From: Eutreptiella sp. 'Long Island Sound 2002'
Taxonomy: Eukaryota; Euglenozoa; Euglenophyceae; Eutreptiales; Eutreptiaceae
Length of the DNA: 64,000 nucleotides
NCBI GenBank assembly: GCA_964036045.1
Contig: OZ038379.1
Coordinates: forward strand, 68,602,719 to 68,666,718
Reading direction: 5' to 3'
Part shown: piece after piece, positions 11,853 to 21,073 of the stretch
Layout of the letters: each line of letters opens with the position of its first letter
Numbering within the stretch: position 1 is the stretch's first letter
Translations under genes and position numbers: made by a program
Notes under the pieces: generated by a model
The model's input: the letters and a program-made list of their open reading frames with translations, nothing else
What the model was told of the DNA's origin: nothing
Database searches by the model: none

Positions 11853-12140
11853 GGCCACGCAAAAGAGCGTGGATTGTGAGTCCCTAACCGCAACTCGAGG
11901 GGCCACGCAAAAGAGCGTGGATTGTGAGTCCCTAACCCAAACTCGAGGGGCCACGCAAAAAAGCGTGGATTGTGAGTCCCTAACCCCAACTCGAGGGGCC
12001 ACGCAAAAAAGCGTGGATTGTGAGTCCCTAACCCCAACTCGAGGGGCCACGCAACAAAGCGTGGATTGTGAGCCCCTAACCCCAACTCGAGGGGCCACGC
12101 AAAAAAGCGTGGATTGTGAGTCCTTCTCCATATTCATATT
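11853..12140. repeat. 48-bp minisatellite, 6 copies, each with a hairpin
   Basis: GGCCACGC recurs at 11853, 11901, 11949, 11997, 12045 and 12093, an exact 48-bp period. Each unit contains CCACGCAAAAAAGCGTGG, a six-base stem with an A-rich loop. Because 48 is a multiple of three, both strands show open frames of about 16-residue repeats, which I regard as artefacts. Copies differ by 1-3 bases. Confidence 0.9.
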
Positions 12141-12169
12141 TTTTCTGGCTGTAGGTTGCGTATCGAAAT

Positions 12170-12535
12170 AAGCGTAGGCCGCGTACCTCGCTTTTTTATA
12201 AAAAAAGCGTAACTTGCTTTTTTATAAGGAAAAAAAGCGTAACTCGCTTTTTTATGAAAAAAACGTAACTCGCTTTTTTATAAGAAAAAAAAGCGTAACC
12301 CGCTTTTTTATAAAAAAAGGCGTAACTCGCTTATTTATTTTTTTTTTGCCGAAGGTCGCGTATCAAAAAAAGCGTAAGTCGCGTAACTTTTTTTTTTTGG
12401 TGTAGGTCGCGTCGCAAAAAAAGCGTAAGACGCGTATCATACATTTTTCAGTTTTTTTTTTCAACGCGCGACTTACGCCAAAAAAAAAAAAATAAGCGAC
12501 TTACGCCAAAAAAAAAAAAATAAGCGACTTACGCT
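12170..12535. repeat. AT-rich hairpin minisatellite (CGTAACTCGCTTTTTTATAA type)
   Basis: Repeats of AAGCGTAACTCGCTTTTTTA form back-to-back palindromes (CGCTTTTTTATAAAAAAAGCG). They are followed by GCGTAAGTCGCG units with T or A runs, as at 9995-10165. No gene is seen here. Confidence 0.8.
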
Positions 12536-12540
12536 TGACA

Positions 12541-12780
12541 CTAGGGGTAGGGGTAAGACTAGGCTGAGGTTAAGGTGAGGGATGGTTTTAACGATAGAGT
12601 TGGGGTGCAAAATGGACAAATTTGCCCATAGGCGCCTTTGGCGCCCATGGACTCCTAATGGCAACGCCTTTGGCAACTAACTGTTGGCCGGAGGCCCCTC
12701 GGGGGAGGGAGGGGTAGCTGGCGTCAGCTTCAGGACCCGCGGAGTCACCCCCAACCCCCCCGTCCCCCCCCCCCCCCCCT
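12541..12780. repeat. Dispersed repeat, copy 2
   Basis: Shares with 3795-4075, in order and orientation: the degenerate GGGGTAGGGGTAAGAC tract, GAGTTGGGGTGCAAAATGGA, GGCGCCTTTGGCGCCCATGG, GCCTTTGGCAACTAACTGTT and a following GGAGGCCCC. It ends in a run of C at 12766-12779. Confidence 0.8.
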
Positions 12781-12792
12781 TCACATACTTCT

Positions 12793-14548
12793 TCACATTT
12801 CCCCATTTCTCCTCAGAGCATCCTAGAACCAATTGCTTGGACCAGGGGCAGGAAGCGGCCCCCCACGCAACTTGTGCGAGTTGATCGATGGAGCTCTGAC
12901 CCGCAACGAGACATACCCCACTTCGCTCGATACTCGGCGCTCTGTCTTAAAACTCACAACTTTTGGGGAGTGAAGGGATTGACTCAGTGAGTCTGAAGCG
13001 GCACCATTGTCCACAGCGCGCGGGGCTTTGATCGAAAGCTCACGGTAGGTCCCATTGCTCAGGGGGCTCACGACGGTGTCCCTTGATGCCCCATGCTCCC
13101 ACGAAATGCCCAGAGCGTGTCGGACTTCATGCTTCTCCCATATGCCCACAGTTGTCTCCCCCAGGTTCGCTGCAGCGTCCAATACATTCGGGGGTTCGAT
13201 CGCTGACCCATGCTCTGCACCGCTGCTGAAGATGTCCGGTGTGTCGGCCATCCCCGACAATGTTGCCAATACATCCGCCGGTCCGCTAACCCCCTCATGC
13301 TCTGACCCATCCCTGAAGATGCTTGGGGCATCGTCGGCAGTGCTTGGTCCCGATTCGGCGGCGTGCATTTCATCCAGCGCCTCAACCGCTCCCCTCGGCT
13401 CTGCCACGTCGTCCCAGACGCCTGGCGACGCCGCACGCTGTGCCACACCACTCGGCTCCACACCGGTCCGGCTCATCGGCCAATATGCACCAGACTCCAC
13501 TGCAGCAACGAACTCGTTCGGCGCTTCAGTCACAGCATTGCATTCCACTGTCAGGCCCACTCGGTTTGGGGTCTCCAATTCCTCTCGTGGCTCAGCGAAG
13601 GCCTCTGCATCCACGGCGTTGGGCACGCCCTCCACGTCCTCCGTCATTGTGCTCTGGACACTCCAGCCGTTGCTGACCACCCCCGACTGCGCGGTGCAAG
13701 TGTCAGTGTTAGGAGGGTCCCCAGCACTGGAGACATCCTCAACCCCCAGCGCACAAACAGTGGGCCCTTCTGTCGGGGCCGGCCCCCAATCCACTGGGTC
13801 CTCAGAACGGGCAACGGGCTCCAGTGCGTCGGACCCGCAAAATACGTCCTCTGATTCGGCAGAGAGCAAAAAAAAGGAAGATCCGGCCTTGAGGAATTGG
13901 CCACTCTCGCTGACCTGCAAAACAGGAGGCACACAGTCAAGCGGCCATGACGCATGGCTGCGGGCCAGTGGTCTCCAGTTAGAGCCCACCGTGGATCAGG
14001 CAAACAGTGACCACCATGGAACCGTTGTGCAGTCCAGCCTCCGCCAGTGGGTGAGAACCATTGCGGGACTTGGGGCGAGAGGAACGCGGCCATGGGAGGA
14101 TTCGATCTCGTTTGCTGTGGTGCCTGCCCATTTCAGGACAATTCCATGGGACACAGGAACCGTTTTGCAACAAGCCATTTCGGACCCACTGTTGACGCAT
14201 GTTTTGTTTGGAAAACAACAAGGAAGACACCTGAAACGCATCCCAACAGGCGCTCAGGCCCCTCTGTAATATGTCATGCTGCGGGTCTGTCACGGGTCCC
14301 GAACACTCACCCGTTGCTCTGTTCGTCGTTCCAGCCGACGTCGGGTCCGGTTTGCTGTCGTCCGTGTACTCTCTCCTTCCACAGTTTGCTCTCTCGCTGT
14401 GGGGTCGTTTTTGGTCAGTGACACTCGACATTTCTCCCAGGACGCATTGGTCCACCTTGAGGCTCCCGCCTCCCTCGGCTCCCCTTCCCTCTGATCCGGG
14501 CGCCTCAGACCCAGGTAACCATAGCATCGGGAACAAAGCACATGACAC
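12793..14548 (-). CDS. Acidic, internally repetitive hypothetical protein, two exons
   Basis: The downstream exon (12793-13914) encodes an acidic protein with degenerate ~30-residue repeats (compare APSIFRDGSEHEGVSGPADV with TPDIFSSGAEHGSAIEPPNV) and a C-terminus containing VVSFKTERRVSSEVGYVSL. It reads through TAG 12823 to TGA 12793. A strong acceptor, CCTGTTTTGCAG|GTCAGC, lies at 13915. A phase-compatible donor, GCGTTTCAG|GTGTCTTCC, lies at 14230, giving a 316-nt intron. The upstream exon (14231-14548) contains PVTDPQHDILQRGLSACWDA and starts near an ATG at 14548. Alternatively that upper frame continues through TAA 13979 to its own TGA. No family recognised; probably an intrinsically disordered protein. 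Confidence 0.5.
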
Positions 14549-14969
14549 ATATGTGTCCCTTTACTATACTTCAGAATGCACCGTATTTTGACGGAAGATA
14601 TCAGTCAAGTTAAGTAGTGACAACTTCAGCAATCCAGCATGACAGCAGAGTTGAAGGCATAGGTGGTGGTCATGCTGGCGGTGGCGGCAGCAAGCTCTTG
14701 GAGCATGATACCGAGCGATGAATACTGGGGATGAGCGATACGCGACGTCCTTCGGACTCCACCCACGGACTTCACGAAGGCGGGTTGGGTACAGTGGAGT
14801 ACAATCAGCGTTCCATGCATTGTCTTTTGTGCGTTTTGCTTGTATTGATTGAGGTCTATGTTGCTCAGTAGTGGGGTAGGGAAAATGCAGCGTTGTGTGT
14901 AAGAGATGGCAGCTCCGCTGCTCACCGGTGCAGCATACTACTGCCGCCAACTGTCGGCGCAGGCATGCC

Positions 14970-15980
14970 TCATGCACTCAGCCCATGACCGTGCTCGCCA
15001 CCACTGATGATGTGGGCTGTGTAACACAGGGCCAGGGGTTCCATCACCGGAACCCGTGGTTCCGGATCACCGGCATTAGGGGGGTGGTGGGTGGGGTACT
15101 TGCTATGCTTCAGGACGTCTGCTGTGACCCCGCGAACCGAACGAGACTCGCCTTCGATTAATCGTTCACTAAATTCTGGAGACCGCTCGAGCCGTGCATC
15201 TCTACCTCTACCCTCGCTCACCTGGTCCGACTCGGTCCGGCGGACTTCCGCCGCATCCGAAACCTGCATGAGGTCGCGCAGCATCTCCGAATCGGTGGTG
15301 GTGCGCGTTGCAAAGCTCGTCTGCGTGGTCTGCTTCCCGGACGGCGGTGTGCCAGGCTCGATGTCCAGGCCCGGGACGGACTGCTGATGCTGGAAGACGG
15401 TGGCAGTAGAGTTGGACTGGACGAAGGACAATTGGAGTTTGGGGATGTGGACGTCTGGTTTGGACGGAATGCTGTGGAACGACTGCCGGTACGACTCCCG
15501 AGTGTGCAGGGGTGGCTCCTCGTTGTCGCTGTCCATGGGCTGCTCGGGAGACGCGGGCAGGCGAAGTTTGGGGATCATTACGGCCAAGTTGCGGTGGTCA
15601 CTGCGGAGGGAATGTTGGCTGCCGGCCGCCGAACTAGGGCCCGTGGAGGACTCGGCAATGTCCGGGAGGCTGACGCAAGTGATGGGGTTGCTACTGGGCT
15701 CCACGTCCAGGAATTCGCTCGTCGGCTGACGGGGGTCCGATTGCCATGCGGGATCAACGGGGGATTCCATCGACGCCGACGGGGACGCCGACGAGGTCGT
15801 GTGCACCTCAATCAACTGCAATAGACTGGAGATGTCCTGCACAAGACGATGAAGGGCATGGGATACATAGCAACAGTCTGGCGATTCGACGCCACGGCAC
15901 ACGCCTTTGTGCCAACGGCATGACACGCACGGCACAGCCAGGCACCGCCCGGCAGGAAGCACACTTGCATGTGCGGCCAC
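14970..15980 (-). CDS. Hypothetical low-complexity protein, Ser/Pro-rich
   Basis: A 336-codon frame ending in TGA (14970-14972). Natural-looking sequence includes VSHALHRLVQDISSLLQLIE, a duplicated IPKLRL/IPKLQL motif about 50 residues apart, and RDLMQVSDAAEVRRTESDQV. Composition suggests a largely disordered protein with a short amphipathic helix near the N-terminus. The nominal first codon is GTG, so the true start is upstream or in another exon. It may belong to the same gene as 12793-14548, with 14549-14969 as intron. No conserved domain recognised. Confidence 0.55.
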   Translation of the reverse strand: MAAHASVLPAGRCLAVPCVSCRWHKGVCRGVESPDCCYVSHALHRLVQDISSLLQLIEVHTTSSASPSASMESPVDPAWQSDPRQPTSEFLDVEPSSNPITCVSLPDIAESSTGPSSAAGSQHSLRSDHRNLAVMIPKLRLPASPEQPMDSDNEEPPLHTRESYRQSFHSIPSKPDVHIPKLQLSFVQSNSTATVFQHQQSVPGLDIEPGTPPSGKQTTQTSFATRTTTDSEMLRDLMQVSDAAEVRRTESDQVSEGRGRDARLERSPEFSERLIEGESRSVRGVTADVLKHSKYPTHHPPNAGDPEPRVPVMEPLALCYTAHIISGGEHGHGLSA

Positions 15981-16039
15981 GCAACACTACATTACACAAA
16001 ACACACAACACGCAATGCAGGAGGTCTATGCAGGTAAAC

Positions 16040-17032
16040 GCTGATCCGGACTGCACGCTTGAATTCTAGAGCTACATTTCGACGCATGCATTGTGCACCT
16101 GCTGGGGCACAATGCGTTTCTGCCATGTGATCTCATCGAATGGCTTAGGTCCAGCCAAAATGGCGTGCAGAGCCCAGACCAATGCAAGCCCCAGTTCCAA
16201 CCCAAAATGTTGGTGCCTTGTGGGCCAGATGCCCATTTGATTCACCGGCTTTGTATACAAGATTCCGAAAATCGGGTCACGCACACATGGACACAGACGT
16301 GTGCTTTTGAGAATGGCCACACACACAAAAACAGTGAGGTGAATAAAGCAAACAGCCGTTGGAGTCAGCCCTAAGCCTCAGCCAAGGAGTGCAGCAGATG
16401 AAAATCAGAACACCACACCGGCCTAAAACCCTCGGGCTGGCATACCCACCCACACACTTGTGTTGGGAACAAGAACCAACAGATAGCCAGTGCGCGCGCA
16501 CACACACACACACACGATATGAGACAAGACACACAGGACACGCTCACATCAACAGGCACGACAAGCAGCCAGCACGAGGCTTTTCACGGCCACCAACCCA
16601 CCATGCCCTGAGTGCGCAGCAATCCTGGAATTGCCGGTGCCATCACAGCATGGATAGGGAGGTAAATGAACAGACCAGCGTCCGCCCCATTGACGCATCA
16701 AGGCGATCCAATCGATCTGCACTCATGCTTCGAAATTGCCCTGTACAGTGGAATGGGCGGGTGAATAGGGGCCTGCATCTGCAGCCCAGGGGTGTAACAG
16801 AAGTGGACAAAGGCGCAAAGGAGCAGGAAGGCATACACCCAGCATCCAAATCCACTTCCTGCCCTACTGTCACAAACTACTGATAAAGCACTTCCTAGGG
16901 CATGTAACCCAATGAGTGGAATGGGGGACATTCCAGAGGCACCTGAATGTCTGCTGCTCCAGCAGCCCATGTTGCCAACATGCAGTATGGCATGCTGCCC
17001 TATCTTTCCGTATGAAGCCACCCTGTCTGCAC
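16040..17032. other. No clear gene; CA microsatellite inside
   Basis: Apart from a GC-(CA)n microsatellite at 16491-16516 I see no convincing coding sequence here. Open frames on both strands are short and lack protein character. Confidence 0.4.
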
Positions 17033-17290
17033 AGGGCCTTAGTGGGCTTGCAAGTTTCCGTGCTCCAGTGCACAGGTCTGCAATGGGGCAGCAAGCGCAT
17101 GTGCTCTGGCCTTGGGCTGCATTGGGTTTGCACCTTTGCTCCAGCATACAGGGCTGTATTGGGGCTGCAAGCCCTTGTGTATTGGCACACGAGGCTGCAT
17201 GGGAACTGCCAAACCCTGTGCAACGGTCCACAGGGCTGTGCTGCATCTGCAAGCACTTGTACTCTGGCACAGAGGGCTGCATGGGGCCGC
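17033..17290. repeat. ~41-bp minisatellite, 6-7 diverged copies
   Basis: GGGCTGCATTGGG/GGGCTGTATTGGG/GGCTGCATGGG starts recur at about 17034, 17075, 17114, 17151, 17192, 17233 and 17274, spacing 37-41 bp. The unit ends in CTCTGGCACAGA-like sequence. Long overlapping open frames on both strands here come from the repeat. Confidence 0.75.
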
Positions 17291-17582
17291 CATCTCGATT
17301 GCGGAGGGTGACTTGTTTCAGAAGTCAACATAAATGGACACAGTAAGGAGAATGTGGGAACCAAGGTTAAACCCTGGCAAAACATCACCGTATCTCACCC
17401 TTGCCCCCCCCCTTCCCCCGCCACTGGGCCCCCCTCACCAGGGACACTTTAGATGGGGAGGCATTTAGATGGGGAGGCAGGGGTCTGCATCTGTTGAGAG
17501 GAAATGTGGGGAGGGGTGAACCTCTTCCTTGCAAATAATTGCTGTAGTCTAGGGCCCACACAAGAAAACATAGAAACAGGAC

Positions 17583-17986
17583 TTTATTGCACCTCTGGTC
17601 AAATAAACAAGCTTGTGAATCAGTCACAACTAGGATAAGTGGAAGTAGCACAATGAGCCCCAAAACACTGCTCCCAAGTGCTCCCAAGTGCTGCAGCAGG
17701 CAAATGGAGCACTAACTCTCAACACCAGAAGAAGCCCAACCATAGGTTGTGGCTGGGGGAGGGGGATCGCCTCTGGGTGAGCAAGACGCACCACAGTAAA
17801 ACACTCCATCCTTGGAAATCCAACCTTGAAATGTCCAATCTCACGGCTCTTCGGTGGTTGTTGCAACACTTCTTTTGGAAGCAGCTGCACACCAAGGCCC
17901 AGCGCCAGGGCCGGGGGTGCCGGCAGGGTGGGGATGCACCGCGCGGAACCCCAGTGACGTGGCTGACAGGGCCGCTGTCGGGGCAC
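17583..17986 (-). CDS. Possible 3' terminal exon with polyadenylation signal
   Basis: The minus-strand frame 17630-17986 has natural composition in its C-terminal half (REIGHFKVGFPRMECFTVVR). A minus-strand AATAAA lies at 17583-17588, about 40 bp past the end of the frame, as expected for an mRNA 3' end. No family recognised, and the upstream part is Pro-rich and doubtful. Confidence 0.3.
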
Positions 17987-18039
17987 ACAACACCCCTCCC
18001 TAATGATTGGCTACCTAGTCACACCCGGGGGGGGTGAAA

Positions 18040-18812
18040 TTTCTTCCCGATGCGGGGCAAGTGGTGGGCAGTTGCCATTGGCAGCTCATTTTTGAGCGCT
18101 TGGCTGACCATCATTTCGGCTATGTGAAGCCCACTCCCTGGAAGGACACTATGATCTTCCGGGCGAACTGGGTCAAGATCCTGAAGGTGGGGATCTAACG
18201 GGTCGCGGATGAGGAGGAGTACCATGGCCACGTCCCCGGCCACAACCTATCGCGCCCTAGTGCCCTCCGTGTAAAGTGCGAGACGGAACCGTAGCACACC
18301 CACTTGAACGCGGTGCGAGACGTCGTTGCGGAGAGGGAGAGGACGCCAACTGCGCAGCTGCGGCAGGCCCCGGCGGCCGTAAAGGAGAACGTGCACACGT
18401 GAGTGCGAGTGTCCCCCTTTCCCGCATGCCATAGGGGCCAATAGGGCCAGAAAGCTGTGTGGCATTCTCCCCAAAGACCTTTTCCGGCAACGTTCCAACA
18501 TCTTGTTCCGGCAAAGTTCCAGTCTGTAGCACTGAAAACCGCCAGAGCGTCGCTGGAACGTCGCTAGAACAAAATATTGGAACGTCGCCAAAACAAATTT
18601 TTCTGCCGTCCTCTCTCTAGGTCGAGGACGTGCAGATCAATCCCACCGACCCGCGGGCGGTGCGCCTCATCATGCCTAGCCGGGATGCGACCCCTGTTTG
18701 TGTACATCACCACCCTGCTGCAACAGCTGCACCTGCATTCAATCGAGCACTAGAGGTGCTAACAGCCCTAGCCGACCATCTGGCCGGCCGTAGTATCCTC
18801 TATGAGGACTGA
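18040..18812 (+). CDS. Hypothetical protein, two exons, UAA and UAG in frame, TGA stop
   Basis: Exon 1 (about 18040-18400) reads CHWQLIFERLADHHFGYVKP, then WKDTMIFRANWVKILKVGI, TAA (18196-18198), RVADEEEYHGHVPGHNLSRP, TAG (18292-18294), HTHLNAVRDVVAERERTPTA. A strong donor GTGAGTG follows near 18401, though the phase match is imperfect; GTGCAC, 8 nt upstream, would keep the frame. Exon 2 starts after TCTCTCTAG at about 18620 (VEDVQINPTDPRAVRLIMPS) and ends at TGA 18810-18812. The intervening ~215 nt carries GGAACGTCGC inverted repeats. Function unknown. Under the standard code exon 1 would hold two nonsense mutations in otherwise perfect coding sequence. Confidence 0.5.
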
Positions 18813-18839
18813 ATGCCCTAGTATCGGGTGGATCCGACC

Positions 18840-19680
18840 TACAGGAGGTTGCCGGGTCGGGGCTTGGTACGCCAAGTAAGCTTGCATGGGTAGACATGTC
18901 GCCAGTCCCTTCTCACCGCCAGCAACTCGCAGCCACCGTTGCGAGTGCCCCCCCCCCCCCCCCCAAGGCCCCCACCTTGGTCCCAAAACTTGCCCCCCAG
19001 ACCAAAACAAACCCCAACAAGCACGCCAAAACAAACCCCAGCTCCCAAAACAAAACAAACCCCAACCCAAAACGCAAAGCCCCTTCCAAAAATAAAGGAA
19101 GGGGCCTCCGGGCACCTCCTCCTCGGAGGCCTCCTCGGAGTCCTCAACGGACTCTTCCCCCTCCTCCTCCTCCTCCTCTCTTACCTCCAACTCGTCCACT
19201 TTTTTCGCGGACTTGCCCATGTGCGGCAAGAAAGCCCCCCCACCCCCCAAAGACAAGACCGCTCCCCCCCCCGACCCCCCAACAAGGCCCCAAAGACCGT
19301 CCCAATGACAGCCCCCTCGCCCAACCCTACCCCCCCATCCCCCGTGGGGGACATGCCAAGGAAGGGATGACCCCCTACCCAAGCCCAAGCCCAAGCCCAA
19401 GCCCAAGGCAAGGGGGACGCGGACGCCGAGGACGGGGACGGGATGGGGATGGGGATGGGTATGGGGAAGCCCATGGGGATGGGCCCGGGGCAGGTGAGGG
19501 TGCACCCGGGGCTAACCAGCACGAGCGTATGGGGGTGGAGGCCGCCGGGGTGGAGGATGAAGGGGTGGTAGCTAACAGGGGGGCGGTCGGCGAGGTAGAA
19601 GGGGACGTAAGTTCCGGGGCGCCCCGCGCTCGGCCAACCACGGAGGTGGAGTAGCCGAGGGACATACAAAGAGAGTAACC
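18840..19680 (+). pseudogene. Plus-strand copy of the PPTTQ-tail gene family (C-terminal part, frame-broken)
   Basis: This stretch aligns in order with the C-terminal part of the minus-strand gene at 31441-34070: a DPT...G-G...V-L block, a TC-Q-L-T-N block, a Pro/Lys linker, a Ser/Glu-rich SSSEASSESSTDSS block (about 19120), a Lys/Pro block, then GDGPGAGEGAPGAN, an acidic GVE repeat and the tail SSGAPRARPTTEVE before TAG (19652). The tryptophan-containing domain between the Lys/Pro and acidic blocks is missing, implying an internal deletion. At least two frame switches occur, near C runs (18948-18964, 19267). TAG at 19652 is followed 7 codons later by TAA, as in the 31441 copy. It is probably a remnant. 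Confidence 0.55.
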
Positions 19681-19719
19681 CATGTGTCCTTGCCGGCATC
19701 CTACCCTTGGTACACGCTA

Positions 19720-20005
19720 GAATACCCAATCTCGTTCTAGCCTAGAACCGGCTAGAGCGGCTAGAACGAAAAAAAGAGGGGGATACCCCCCCGCAGGGGG
19801 GGGGGGGGGATGAGGTGTCTAATTTGGACCCCCCTATCCATACTCGGGGGCCCATACTTTTTTTTTCACAATTTCACTGTTTTCACCTGATTTTGGAGTC
19901 CAAAAATTTTTTGTTCTAGCGGCGTTCTAGCGACGTTCTAGCGAGCGTTCTAGAACGCCGCTAGAACGCCGCTAGAACGGTTCGCTAGAACGCCGCTAGA
20001 ACGAT
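19720..20005. repeat. TTCTAG-type inverted-repeat arrays
   Basis: Two clusters (19735-19770 and 19912-20005) of CGTTCTAGC and its complement GCTAGAACG, arranged as nested palindromes (GGCGTTCTAGCGACGTTCTA then GAACGCCGCTAGAACGCCGC). The same words build the introns of the neighbouring minus-strand gene. A C-rich stretch with no gene follows to 20296. Confidence 0.85.
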
Positions 20006-20296
20006 ATATATGAATGCTCCGCCACTCCTCAAAGAGAAGCTGCCCCGGCTACCATGGCCAGCCGTGGCCAATCATAGGGTCCCGATGCTGGACCCGACTC
20101 ACGGAGCGCCGGGTTCCCCCCCCCCCACCCCCCGGTTAGCCCGGTTAGCCCCCTACCGCACCCCATAGGTCACTTGGAAGGTCACTTGGCGGCCCGGCGC
20201 CGGGTCACGTGGTGGTGGGTTAGCCCGATTCGCCCGGTTAGCCCAATTAGCCCCCCTGCCCCCCCCGGCCCCCATTCGCGAGTCGCGACACGCAGG

Positions 20297-21031
20297 TTAC
20301 CCCTCCTGCGTGGTGGGGGGTTGCCGGGGCTCATCCTTGCTCCCGGCACCCCCCTTCTCACCCCCACCCCCCGTGTCCCCTTCCTTCTCACCCCCCTTGT
20401 CACCCCCCGCCTCACCCCCCTTGTCACCCCCCTCCCCCTTGTCACCACCCTCGTCCCCCTCGTCATCCCCGTCATCCCCGTCGTCCCCGTCGTCCCCGGC
20501 CTCCAAGGCCTCCCGGAGGTGGGCCCCCGCCTCCTCCCGGGTGAGGAAGAGGAGCTCCCCCGCCACCCGGAAGGTGCCCCCCTCTTTCTCCCGCTTCCTC
20601 TTCTTCCCGTTCTTCCCCTTCTTCCCCCCCCTCCCCCTCCCCATTGGACCCCTGCGACACCACCCACCACTCCCCCGGGTCCAACTCCTCATCCCAATCC
20701 CCCAACACCGTCACTTGGCTGACGGTCCCCCCATTGCCCCCCTCCCTCCAAGGGACATACCGGGTGTCCCCAGCACCCGGCACATTCGCATAGGGGTCCC
20801 GGCCCCTTTCTTGCAGGGGGGGGGCTTGGGGTTTGGGGGGGGGGGTGGCTTTGCCCTTGCCCTTGGCCTGCGGCTTGGCCTTGGGCTTGGGCTTGCCCTG
20901 CTGCCCTTGGGGGGAGGGCACCTCTTCGTCGCTACTCTCGAAGTGGCGGGGGCGGGGTCTTTTCTTGGGGGCCTTGGGGGGTGGTTTGCGGGCCTTGATT
21001 GGAGGCGTCTTCTCCCCGCTGCTGGTGCTGG

Positions 21032-21073
<42 letters not shown>

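Noticed and set aside
11853-12140. CRISPR array (48-bp repeats)
   Set aside because: Units are contiguous without unique spacers, and the genome is eukaryotic.
13055-14269. Plus-strand 404-codon Ser/Thr-rich frame
   Set aside because: It is antisense to the acidic minus-strand exon, whose frame shows internal repeats, a strong splice acceptor and a TGA end. The plus frame looks like its GC-driven shadow.
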